A stretch of DNA of 64,000 nucleotides, taken from Streptomyces sp. DH41 (GTDB lineage: Bacteria > Actinomycetota > Actinomycetes > Streptomycetales > Streptomycetaceae). The DNA is taken from positions 186,001-250,000 of the forward strand of contig NZ_JARVKY010000003.1 in NCBI RefSeq assembly GCF_029813785.1, given 5' to 3'. This document shows, in pieces, positions 15,971 to 24,139 of this stretch; the first letter of the stretch is position 1; each line of letters opens with the position of its first letter. The notes under the pieces are model-generated. The model was not told the DNA's origin, made no database searches, and was given only the letters and a program-made list of their open reading frames with translations. The position numbers and the translations under genes were made by a program.

Positions 15971-17917
15971 TCAGGGAGTCACGATGGGGAAGGTGCGATC
16001 CGGCTCGTCCAGGACCGACATGAGCCGGGTGAGCAGGGACCGGTCGCCGTCCATGGTGATGCCGTCGGTGCCCCGGCCGGCGAGCAGGCTCAGGAGCCGG
16101 GTCTTGGTCATCGTCATGGTGAGGCCCGCGCCGGCGGCCTGCCGCGGGTCGGCGGTCCAGGTGAGGAGCCCGTTGGCGAGGCGGAGTCGCCAGTGACCGT
16201 CGTCGACGTGCCAGTCGATCGTGAGGTCGATCGCCCACGCCTTCGGACCGTTGACTCGGACGGCGAGACCGTCGATGAGCTGTCCCACGGTCAGGGCCTG
16301 GTGCATGTCGGGGCCGAGTGTCGACCCGGCGCCGGGGGTTACGCCGTGGGTGAGTTCCCGCGCGCCCGTGAGATAGAAGTTCCGCCAGACGGCGTTCTCC
16401 ATGGCCTGGCCCAGGCGGGTGTAGAGCGCGGCCAGGTCGCGGCGGGCCCGCCTGTCGTCCGGATCGTTGAAGACGGCGTGGTTGAGCAGGGTGACGGCGA
16501 AGCGGAGGTCTCCCCGGTCCGCGTAGTGCCGGGCGCGGGCACGGACGGCGGACTGGCCGCCGAGAGTCTCGACCCAGCGGCGGGCCTCCTCGACCGGGGG
16601 GTGTTCCCACAGATGGGCGGGGTTGCCGTCGAACCAGCCCATGTAGCGCTGGTAGACCGCCTTGACGTTGTGGCTGAGGGAGCCGTAGTAGCCGCGGTTG
16701 GCCCACACCGATTCGAGTTGGGGCGGCAGCCGGAAGTTCTCCGCTATCTCGGTGCCGGTCAGGCCCTGGTTGATCTGCCGGACGGTCTGGTCGTGGAGGT
16801 AGCCGTAGAGGTCCCGCTGGTGGGTGAGCAGTTCGACGATGCGGTCGTTTCCCCAGGTGGGCCAGTGGTGCGAGGCGAAGGCGACGTCGGCGCTCCCGGT
16901 GTAGAGGCCGATCGACTCGGTGAGGTAACCGGCCCAGGCGTGGGCGTCGCGTACCTGCGCGCCGCGCAGGGTCACGATGTTGTGCATGGTGTGGGTGGCG
17001 TTCTCCGCCATGCAGACGGCGCGCAGGTCGGGGAAGAGGAAGTTCATCTCCTCCTGGCACTCGGTTCCGGGAGTCATCTGGAAACGGATCCGGACTCCGT
17101 CGAGGGTCACCTCCTCGCCCGTGGCCTCGATGGAGCGGGTGGGAGGGATGAGACCGACCGTGCCCAGTGAGACGGTCAGGCCGAGTCCGCACCCGACCTG
17201 GCCCGTGACGCCGGTGGGGAGTCTCGAGCCGTACATGTAGGAGGCGCGGCGGGACATGGCAGGGCCGGCGTAGACGTTCTCGCTCACGGCGTGCTCCATG
17301 AAGCCGCTGGGCGCCAGGACGGGCACGTCCCCGGCGCCGTCCGGCAGCACGCCCCTGCAGCCGCCGAAGTGGTCGACGTGCGGGTGGGTGTAGATCATCG
17401 CGCGCACGGGGCGTTCGCCCCGGTGGTCGCGGTAGAGGCGCAGGGCCGCGGCGGCCGTCTCGGCGGAGATGAGCGGGTCGATGACGATGACGCCGGTGTC
17501 GCCTTCGACGATCGTCATGTTGGACAGGTCCAGGCCCCTGACCTGGTAGACGCGGTCGGTGACCCGGTACAGGCCCTGACGCGAGAGGAGCCGGGCCTGG
17601 CGCCACAGGCTGGGGTCCACGGTGTCGGGCGCCGGCCCCTCGGCCTCGTCGAGGAATCGGTAGGCGTCGGGGTCCCAGGCGGTCCTGCCGTTCTCCGTGG
17701 TGATCGGGCCGCCCGTGAAGGCGGCGACGAAACCCCGGTGCGCGTCGGCGAAGTCGCCGGTGTCGTCGTAGGGGAGGTCGTCGGTGCGCGTCGGTGTCGG
17801 GGTCCCGGGCCGGTGGGGGCCGGAAGCCGCCTGTGCGGTCTGCGGGTTGAGCGAGACGGCTGCGGCGGCCGCGCCCGCCGTGGCGGCGACGAAGCCGCGC
17901 CTGTTCATCGGCGTCAT
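15971..17917 (-). CDS. Tat-exported linear alkylsulfatase (SdsA1/BDS1 type)
   Basis: This 648-residue secreted metallo-hydrolase should remove sulfate from primary alkyl sulfates such as dodecyl sulfate. It begins MTPMNRRGFVAATAG, a twin-arginine signal with an Ala-rich core ending near AQA-A. The metallo-beta-lactamase domain carries HPHVDH at residues 178-183 for the zinc pair. An alkylsulfatase dimerisation region with several tyrosines and tryptophans follows, and the last 130 residues resemble the SCP2-like lid domain that binds hydrophobic chains. ATG 17917 was chosen (AAAGG 11 bases upstream); ATG 17908 also keeps the Tat signal. A TetR gene lies upstream on the same strand, and a strong palindrome lies between them. 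Confidence 0.92.
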   Translation of the reverse strand: MTPMNRRGFVAATAGAAAAAVSLNPQTAQAASGPHRPGTPTPTRTDDLPYDDTGDFADAHRGFVAAFTGGPITTENGRTAWDPDAYRFLDEAEGPAPDTVDPSLWRQARLLSRQGLYRVTDRVYQVRGLDLSNMTIVEGDTGVIVIDPLISAETAAAALRLYRDHRGERPVRAMIYTHPHVDHFGGCRGVLPDGAGDVPVLAPSGFMEHAVSENVYAGPAMSRRASYMYGSRLPTGVTGQVGCGLGLTVSLGTVGLIPPTRSIEATGEEVTLDGVRIRFQMTPGTECQEEMNFLFPDLRAVCMAENATHTMHNIVTLRGAQVRDAHAWAGYLTESIGLYTGSADVAFASHHWPTWGNDRIVELLTHQRDLYGYLHDQTVRQINQGLTGTEIAENFRLPPQLESVWANRGYYGSLSHNVKAVYQRYMGWFDGNPAHLWEHPPVEEARRWVETLGGQSAVRARARHYADRGDLRFAVTLLNHAVFNDPDDRRARRDLAALYTRLGQAMENAVWRNFYLTGARELTHGVTPGAGSTLGPDMHQALTVGQLIDGLAVRVNGPKAWAIDLTIDWHVDDGHWRLRLANGLLTWTADPRQAAGAGLTMTMTKTRLLSLLAGRGTDGITMDGDRSLLTRLMSVLDEPDRTFPIVTP

Positions 17918-18001
17918 GCGGAGGGTGACCTTTCTGGGCCGGTCGGACGTCACGGCACGCGAGTGCGGACGGGGTGCCCGCCGTCGGCCGCGACCGACGT
18001 C

Positions 18002-18036
18002 GACCACTATTGCAGTATGACTGCAATAGTGGTCAA
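18002..18036 (-). promoter_or_regulatory. 14-bp palindromic operator overlapping the likely alkylsulfatase promoter
   Basis: GACCACTATTGCAG (18002-18015) and CTGCAATAGTGGTC (18021-18034) are perfect inverted copies around TATGA. On the minus strand a -35-like TTGACC (18036-18031) starts at its edge and an AATAGT box lies 19 bases further, so a bound repressor would cover the promoter of the alkylsulfatase gene. The adjacent TetR gene is the natural candidate regulator. Confidence 0.75.
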
Positions 18037-18119
18037 GGGTTCGTCCCTCACGGGGTCGGTCGGGCGGGACGGGGACCGGCTTCGCGCGGCCCGTCGGGCC
18101 GGCTCCGGACAGGCTCCAC

Positions 18120-18752
18120 TCAGCGTGTCGGACCGCTCAGCAGGGCCCGGAGCGCGAGACGCATCGCGGAGCGGGCGGCTTCCTCGGCCAGGCCGCGCCG
18201 GGTGCGCAGGTGGTCCCACACAGCCCAGGAGGCAGCGGCCTCCACGGCGTCCAGCAGGCCGCCCGGCCGCAGCGCTTCCGGGTCCTGTCGCAACTCCGGG
18301 GCGAACATCGCGGCCAGATCGTCACGGAAGAACGCGTCGCCCCGCGCCATCACCTGCCGCAGTCCCGGTGACTCCGGCTCCAGGGCCAGCCCGACCCTGC
18401 GGATCGGCGTCATGACCTCGTACATCCGGGCGCGCTGGGCGAGGAGCGCGTCGACCTTGTCCGCGGTGGCCCACTCGGGCGCGACGGGTTCGGCGAGCGC
18501 CCGCCACCGTTCCGCCTGCCTTTCGGCCGCGGCCACGTAGAGCGCCTCACGGTCGGCGAAGTGCACGAACGCCGACCGTTCCGACACCCCGGCCCGCTCG
18601 GCGACGGCCTTCCGGGTCGGCTCACCCGCGCCCTCGGTGATCAGTTCGAGGAGCGCGTCGAGGAGGACCGCGCGCGTCCATTGCGGATCGCGCCGCCGTC
18701 GAGGCTCCCGTCCCGCCGTCCCGCCGTCCTGACCCGCGCCGCGTCCGCTCAC
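18120..18752 (-). CDS. TetR-family transcriptional regulator, probable alkylsulfatase regulator
   Basis: The 210-residue protein has a TetR helix-turn-helix at about residues 20-70 (PTRKAVAERAGVSERSAFVH, then FADREALYVAA) and an all-helical ligand domain with Trp and Arg residues. GTG 18752 follows an Arg/Gly-rich stretch and fits the usual distance to the DNA-binding domain; the frame stays open further upstream but without family features. It precedes the alkylsulfatase gene on the same strand, with a perfect 14-bp palindrome between the two. That arrangement suggests that it represses the alkylsulfatase gene and responds to a long-chain sulfate, alcohol or fatty acid. Confidence 0.88.
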   Translation of the reverse strand: MSGRGAGQDGGTAGREPRRRRDPQWTRAVLLDALLELITEGAGEPTRKAVAERAGVSERSAFVHFADREALYVAAAERQAERWRALAEPVAPEWATADKVDALLAQRARMYEVMTPIRRVGLALEPESPGLRQVMARGDAFFRDDLAAMFAPELRQDPEALRPGGLLDAVEAAASWAVWDHLRTRRGLAEEAARSAMRLALRALLSGPTR

Positions 18753-18856
18753 GGTCGGCCATCCTGCCACCCGCGCGCACCTGGGCGCGCCCACCCGTAC
18801 CGGCCGGGCCGGGCCGACGGCGCGGGGCGGATGTCCGCCGCCCGGCGCGGTGCCCG

Positions 18857-20053
18857 TCAGTGGTGCAGGGCCAGCATCTTGGCGATGCCGTTGCGCTGGA
18901 TCTCCGAAGTGCCGGTCAGCACACGGAACATGCGGATCTTGCGGAAGAGGAACTCGATCTCGTTGCCCTGTGTGAGCCCTTCCTTGCCGTGGATCTGCAC
19001 CGCCTCGTCGAGGATGCGGAAAGCCGACTCGGCGACGAAGAGCTTGCACATGAACGCCTCGGTGTGGACCTCACGGCCCTCGTCGAGGGCGGCGAGGGCC
19101 GCGTACGTCATGGAACGCGCGGCGTACAGGCCGGTCGCCATGTCGGCGACCTTGTGCTGGATGGCCTGGAGCGTGAGCAACGGCTGACCTTGCGCGACCA
19201 GGCGGGTGCGGGCCCTGTTCAGCGTCAGGTCCAGTGCGCGGCGGGTGGCGCCGAGCACGGTGGGGCAGTGCAGCAGCCGGTTCGTGGTGACCCGGCCGAG
19301 TGCGATGCGCATCCCCGTGCCCTCCTCCCCGAGCAGGTTCGCGGCCGGTACCCGGCAGTCGTCCAGCACGATGTCGCTCTCGATGTGCTCACCGGACATC
19401 GGGGTCGCGCCGTCCTCGACGCGGCAGCCGGGGCTGTCGAGGTCCACGAGGAAGGCGGAGAAGCGGGGCTTGTCGCCGGTCTGCTCGCCCGTGCCGGCCA
19501 TGCGGGCGACGACGATCGCGAAATCGGCGAACGGGCCGGCGGAGGAGAAGACCTTGTGCCCGGTCAGCCGGTAGCCGTCGCCGTCGCGTACGGCGACGGT
19601 GCGCATGGAGCGCACGTCGGAGCCCGCGTCGGTCTCGGTGAGGGAGAAGCAGCACGCGCGCTCACCGCGGATCAGCGGCAGCAGGTAGGTGTCCAACTGG
19701 TGCCGGGTGGCGTGCTGGAGGATGTCGCCCGCGCGCAGCGGGCCGCCCATGTCGCCCAGGACGCAGTGGGACAGGACGCGGCCACTGGCTCCGAGCTCCT
19801 CCTTCAGCGCGGCGAGCTGGGTGTAGGTGAGGTCCTGTCCGCCGTACTCCTTCGGCAGGTGGACGCCGTAGAAGCCGAGTTCGCGGCTGCGGCGCCAGAC
19901 CGGTTCGAGATCGGCGCGGGTGAGACGCCCCGTGTGCGTGATGCCGCGCTCGCGTTCGTAGTCGGCGAGCTCGCCGTCGAGGTAGGCGCGCAGGCGGTCG
20001 ACGAGTTCCGCCGTGCGCGGGTCGTCGTGGACGGGACGCAGTGAGAAGGTCAC
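18857..20053 (-). CDS. Acyl-CoA dehydrogenase
   Basis: This flavoprotein of 398 residues belongs to the acyl-CoA dehydrogenase family: an N-terminal helical domain, a middle beta-domain with CFSLTETDAGSDVRSM (FAD and substrate contact) and a C-terminal helical domain with IQHKVADMATGLYAAR and the final LTGTSEIQRNGIAK. It should introduce a trans-2 double bond in an acyl-CoA and pass electrons to ETF. Many members carry the catalytic Glu directly before GT in the last motif; here a Thr stands there, so the base may come from another position or the substrate may be unusual. It lies 31 bases downstream of the acyl-CoA synthetase gene and is probably co-transcribed with it. Confidence 0.92.
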   Translation of the reverse strand: MTFSLRPVHDDPRTAELVDRLRAYLDGELADYERERGITHTGRLTRADLEPVWRRSRELGFYGVHLPKEYGGQDLTYTQLAALKEELGASGRVLSHCVLGDMGGPLRAGDILQHATRHQLDTYLLPLIRGERACCFSLTETDAGSDVRSMRTVAVRDGDGYRLTGHKVFSSAGPFADFAIVVARMAGTGEQTGDKPRFSAFLVDLDSPGCRVEDGATPMSGEHIESDIVLDDCRVPAANLLGEEGTGMRIALGRVTTNRLLHCPTVLGATRRALDLTLNRARTRLVAQGQPLLTLQAIQHKVADMATGLYAARSMTYAALAALDEGREVHTEAFMCKLFVAESAFRILDEAVQIHGKEGLTQGNEIEFLFRKIRMFRVLTGTSEIQRNGIAKMLALHH

Positions 20054-20084
20054 GGATGCTCCTGAGGGAACGGGCGAGGCGGAG

Positions 20085-21665
20085 TCAGTTGACGCGACGG
20101 GCGGCGTGCGCCCAGTACGGCTCGCGCACGGCTTTGCGGTCGAGCTTGCCGTTGCGGTTGTGGGGCAGTGCGGTCACGAAGTCGACGGCGCGGGGCTTCT
20201 TGAAGCGGTCCAGGCGCTCGGCGCAGAAGGCGATCAGCTCGTCGGCGGTGACGCCGGTGTCCCCGGGACCCGGTACGACTACGGCCCTGACCGCCTCGCC
20301 CCACGTCTCGTCGGGCACCCCCACCACACAGGCCTCCTGGACGGCGGGGTGCTCGTAGAGGGCGGCCTCGACCTCGGTGCAGTAGATGTTGAAGCCGCCG
20401 GAGATGATCATGTCCTTCTTGCGGTCGACGAGGAACAGGTAGCCGTCCTCCCGCATCCAGGCGAGGTCGCCGGTGTGCACCCACCCGTCGCGGAAGGTCT
20501 CCGCCGACAGTTCGGGCTCCCGCCAGTACTCGCGCACGCAGTCCGGGCCCCGCACGATGACCTCGCCCACCTCGCGCGGGCCGGGTTCACGGCCTTTCTC
20601 GTCGACCACGCGCACCTCGGTGTCGTAGGCGGCGCGCCCGCACGACTGGAGCAGCTCCGGGTCCTCCTTCACGGCGCGGGCGACCTCCTCGGCACTCAGG
20701 CCCGCGACCACGCTGGTGGTCTCGCCGAGCCCGTACCCCTGGGCGACGACGGGCCCGAAGAAGTCCACCGCCTCGCGCAGACGCTGTGGCGAGATGGGCG
20801 CGCCGCCGATCCGTACGCTGGTCAGCGAGGAGAGGTCGTGGCGCGCCGCGTCCGGATGGGCGAGCACCATGTTCACCATGGCCGGGACGAGGAAGGTGGC
20901 CGTGACGCGTTCCCTCTCGACCGTCTCCAGGAAGCTCCGCGGGCTCCAGGTGGGCAGGACGTACGTCGTGGAGCCGCCGAACACGCCGGCCAGCAGGCCC
21001 ATGCCGGTCGCGTGGGTGATGGGGCCACAGGCGAGGTAGCGGGTGCCGGGGCGAGGGCGCGACTCGTCGGACATCAGCTGCTTGCGCATGTTGGCGAGGC
21101 GATTCCCGACGGTCTGCACCGCTGCTTTCAGCGCTCCGGTGGAGCCGGAGGTGAAGTTCAGGACACAGGGATCGTTCTCGCTCTGCTCGACGAGGAAGGG
21201 AGCGGCGTCGCCCTCGGTCAGCAGGGTCGCGTAGGTGACGGCGGACGCATCGGGCGACTCGGTCCCAGCCGGGGTGTCGTCGAGCGGGACGGGCAGGCAG
21301 CCGGTGCCGGCCGCGGCGATCGCGGCGAGGGCGTCCTCGCGGTGCGCCGCGTCGAAGACCAGGGCGCGCACGGGGGCATAGCGCAGGAGGTGCTCGATCT
21401 CGCCCCGCCCCAGACGGGCGTTGATCGGGGCGCGCGTCAACCCGGCCTTGTACAGGGCGAATTCGATCTCCACCAGTTCCCCGCGGTTCCAGGCCACGGA
21501 GGCCACCGCGTCGCCGGGGCGCAGACCCCGGGCGGCCAGGGCGGAGGCGAGACGGTTCGCCGAGTTCTCCAGCTCGGCGAAGGTCCAGGACCGGTCACCG
21601 CACACCAGCGCCGGAGCCTGGGGCCAGTAGCGGGCGCTGCGCGACAGATAGGTGCCGAGGTTCAT
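20085..21665 (-). CDS. AMP-dependent acyl-CoA synthetase
   Basis: This 526-residue ANL-superfamily ligase activates a carboxylic acid to an acyl-AMP and then to the CoA thioester. Motifs: the phosphate loop NFTSGSTGALKAAV (near residue 170), the YGLGETTS adenylate motif, HTGDLAWMREDGYLFLVDRK, and the C-terminal catalytic Lys in NRNGKLDRK. Together with the acyl-CoA dehydrogenase downstream it makes a two-gene operon for the first steps of oxidation of an unidentified acid. A TetR gene is divergent, and a GAACA-GCT-TGTTC dyad lies between. Confidence 0.92.
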   Translation of the reverse strand: MNLGTYLSRSARYWPQAPALVCGDRSWTFAELENSANRLASALAARGLRPGDAVASVAWNRGELVEIEFALYKAGLTRAPINARLGRGEIEHLLRYAPVRALVFDAAHREDALAAIAAAGTGCLPVPLDDTPAGTESPDASAVTYATLLTEGDAAPFLVEQSENDPCVLNFTSGSTGALKAAVQTVGNRLANMRKQLMSDESRPRPGTRYLACGPITHATGMGLLAGVFGGSTTYVLPTWSPRSFLETVERERVTATFLVPAMVNMVLAHPDAARHDLSSLTSVRIGGAPISPQRLREAVDFFGPVVAQGYGLGETTSVVAGLSAEEVARAVKEDPELLQSCGRAAYDTEVRVVDEKGREPGPREVGEVIVRGPDCVREYWREPELSAETFRDGWVHTGDLAWMREDGYLFLVDRKKDMIISGGFNIYCTEVEAALYEHPAVQEACVVGVPDETWGEAVRAVVVPGPGDTGVTADELIAFCAERLDRFKKPRAVDFVTALPHNRNGKLDRKAVREPYWAHAARRVN

Positions 21666-21707
21666 GAAGCCCTACTCCAGAAAGCAGTAGTTGGACGATC
21701 AATTCAT

Positions 21708-21730
21708 TTGCGAACAGCTTGTTCAGTAAG
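21708..21730. promoter_or_regulatory. Dyad in the divergent synthetase/TetR intergenic region
   Basis: GAACA (21712-21716), GCT, TGTTC (21720-21724) form a 5-3-5 palindrome with weaker symmetry outside. It lies between the divergent starts of the acyl-CoA synthetase (21665) and the TetR regulator (21799), a usual place for a TetR operator controlling both. Confidence 0.5.
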
Positions 21731-21798
21731 TTGTGAGGTGTCAAGGGTCTCCTACACTGGACGCGCCGACGCGTGATGACCCGAGGAGAGGTGGCTTC

Positions 21799-22395
21799 GT
21801 GGCCGAGGACAGACGGACGAGGCGGTCACGCCGCTCCCTGGGGGCGGCTCTGGTGGAGCTGGTGCTGGAGCGCGGCTTCACGGCGCTGACCGTCGAGGAC
21901 ATCACCGAACGGGCGGACGTGGCCCGCGCCACGTTCTACGCCCACTTCCGCGACAAGGAGGCTCTGTTCGCCCGTGTGACGGCCGACCTGCTGGCCGGTC
22001 TCGCCGAGCGGTTGGAGCCCACCGTCGCCGACAGCGCGGTCGGTTTCACCGGCAAGCCGGTCCTGGAGATGCTGCGGCACGCCCGCGAGGAACGCGACCT
22101 GTACCGGATCGTCCTGCGGGGCGAGGGCGACGGCAAGCCACTGCGGATGTTCATGGACGCCGTCGCGCGGGCCACGGCCGAGGAGTTCCGCGCCCGGGCG
22201 GAACGCAACGCGGTGCAGCCGCGCATCGACCCCGAGCTGCTGGCTCGTGTGTGGGTGGGCGAGCAGATCGCCGTGCTGCGCTGGTGGGTGGAGCAGGAGA
22301 CACCGTCGCTGCCCGCCGAGGAGGTCGTGCGGATGCTCCTCGACCTGGCCCTGCGGGGCAGGTACTGGGCCAGCGGCTTCGAGGCGTCGGCCTGA
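21799..22395 (+). CDS. TetR/AcrR-family transcriptional regulator
   Basis: The 198-residue protein has a TetR DNA-binding domain at about residues 10-55 (LTVEDITERADVARATFYAH, then FRDKEALFARV) and a helical C-terminal domain with an Arg/Glu-rich centre. The start is GTG 21799, preceded by a strong GAGGAGAGG (21783-21791). It is divergent from the synthetase-dehydrogenase operon and probably represses it and perhaps the nearby MFS carrier. Its 3' end converges on the MFS gene with 84 bases between. Confidence 0.9.
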   Translation: MAEDRRTRRSRRSLGAALVELVLERGFTALTVEDITERADVARATFYAHFRDKEALFARVTADLLAGLAERLEPTVADSAVGFTGKPVLEMLRHAREERDLYRIVLRGEGDGKPLRMFMDAVARATAEEFRARAERNAVQPRIDPELLARVWVGEQIAVLRWWVEQETPSLPAEEVVRMLLDLALRGRYWASGFEASA

Positions 22396-22479
22396 GGCGG
22401 ACGGCTCCGCGCCGCGCCCCGGTGACCGGGCCCCGGGGACGGGCTCGGGCACCGGCGGCGGACGCTCCCGCGGAGCGGG

Positions 22480-23862
22480 TCAGCCCAGCCCCAGCCGCCG
22501 GGCGTCCCGTTCCGGCCGGATGGTGACCAGGGCGACGACGGCGCAGACCAGCATGACGGCGGCGGACAGCAGATAGGCGTGCGTGTAGCCGGCGCTCCGC
22601 GTGGCGGCGGAGTCCAGCAGGTGTCCGGTCAGGTACGGGGAGACCAGCCCCGGCAGGGTCCCGGCGGCGGCGACGACGCCGAACACGGCACCGCGCTGGA
22701 TCGTGGGCACCACGGCCGACGCGGTCATGTAGTGCAGCGGGAAGACGATGGCGTGACCGCCGAACGCCACGGCGAGCAGGACGAGATGGGCGCCCCTCCC
22801 GTCGACGAACGGGAAGGTCGCCATGGCCAGTGCGGCGACGGCGACCGCGGCACCCTGCGGGGCGCCCGTCGACCACCGGCTCGATCGGCCCCGCCGCCGG
22901 AGGGTGTCCACCAGCACGGGCACCGACAGCAGCAGTACGAGGCTGAAAGCCGATATCGCGCTGATGACCGTGGCGGCCCCGCCCGGTGACATGTCGAGCT
23001 GGGTGCGCAGATAGGCGGGCAGCCAGGCATGGCTGAGCGCCAGTGCCCAGGAGGCGCCGAAGGCGGCGGTGATGGACCCGAGCACCGTGCCGTTGAGCAA
23101 CAGGCGCCGGTACGGCAGCCGCTGCGGCGGCGCGGACGCGGGCGTGACGCCGGGGGAGGGGTCGCCGGCGGGCCGGTGCCTGCCCGCCCGGCCCGTGGAC
23201 TCCCCGCCGTACGGGCCGTCATGACCCACCCACCACCACAGAAGGCTCCACACCGCGCTCGTGACCGCGAGGACCACGAACGCCGAGCGCCAGCCGAAGC
23301 TGGTGATGAGCCAGGTGACGACCGGCGCGGCGATCAGCATGCCGAGGGCGGCACCGCTGATCTGCAGCGCCGACGGCAGGCCCCGCCGGTCCGCGGGGAA
23401 CCATTTGTACAGTGCGTGCATCGACATCGACGCCGCCGGTCCCTCGGCCGCCCCGAGCAGTACCCGCCCGGCCACCAGCGCGGGCACCGATGCCACGAGC
23501 AGCACCGGCAGTTGGGCCACCGCCCACAGGGCGGCCATGGTGAAGAGCAGAACCCGGCTGGAGACGCGGGCCGAGACGAAGCCGACAGCCAGCCCCGAGA
23601 GGCTGAACAGCAGCGAGAACGAGCTGGAGATCATCCCGTAGGTGCTGTTGCTGATCCCGAGCTCGTCCATGATCGGGACGGCCGCGAGCCCCAGCACCGA
23701 CTTGTCCGCGTAGTTGATGAGCATGAACGTCACGATCATCGCGGCGATCAGCCACGCGTGTCGCCGGTCGAACGCCGGTCGCGGCGGCGATCCCTCGTCC
23801 TCGGTGCCGGGGGAACCGCCCACGGCACCGAGCGGCGGGGCGGACGAGGACGGTTCGGCCAT
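22480..23862 (-). CDS. MFS transporter, organic-anion (ACS-like) type
   Basis: The 460-residue protein has about twelve membrane segments. The N-terminal half contains FMLINYADKSVLGLAAVPI and FVSARVSSRVLLF, typical of the MFS anion:cation symporter group that carries carboxylates such as hexuronates, tartrate or aromatic acids. ATG 23862 has AGGAG at normal distance; the frame upstream is open but not membrane-like. It is divergent from a SxxK serine hydrolase and near the acyl-CoA genes, so import of the acid used by that operon is a reasonable inference. Confidence 0.88.
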   Translation of the reverse strand: MAEPSSSAPPLGAVGGSPGTEDEGSPPRPAFDRRHAWLIAAMIVTFMLINYADKSVLGLAAVPIMDELGISNSTYGMISSSFSLLFSLSGLAVGFVSARVSSRVLLFTMAALWAVAQLPVLLVASVPALVAGRVLLGAAEGPAASMSMHALYKWFPADRRGLPSALQISGAALGMLIAAPVVTWLITSFGWRSAFVVLAVTSAVWSLLWWWVGHDGPYGGESTGRAGRHRPAGDPSPGVTPASAPPQRLPYRRLLLNGTVLGSITAAFGASWALALSHAWLPAYLRTQLDMSPGGAATVISAISAFSLVLLLSVPVLVDTLRRRGRSSRWSTGAPQGAAVAVAALAMATFPFVDGRGAHLVLLAVAFGGHAIVFPLHYMTASAVVPTIQRGAVFGVVAAAGTLPGLVSPYLTGHLLDSAATRSAGYTHAYLLSAAVMLVCAVVALVTIRPERDARRLGLG

Positions 23863-24139
23863 GGGGGCACACTCCTGCGGCTCGGGAGGAAAGGGTGCGC
23901 AAGCGGCGGGGGGAGTGTGCGCCCTGGGCACACGTCGCCCGCGCCCCGATGCGTGGCAGCCGTACAAAGGATTGCCATACAGGCTGTCTGTTAACAATCG
24001 AAGTATTTGTAAACTAGCCCGCCGTTGCCCGCGCGTCAACGAATGCTGCGAGCGGAGAGCGACCCCTGTCCCCGTAGATGAACACTCTGTACGGTAACGG
24101 CGATACTGTTCGATAAGGCAGAGAAGAGCGGAGCGACGC
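23863..24139. other. Divergent promoter region between the MFS and serine hydrolase genes
   Basis: This 277-base space holds no convincing gene. It contains an AT-richer patch at about 23968-24016 with a GTTAAC core and, near the hydrolase start, a GAACA to TGTTC pair with a 22-base spacer (24079-24110). The TGTTC half site resembles the one in the TetR operator at 21720. It probably carries both divergent promoters. Confidence 0.4.
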
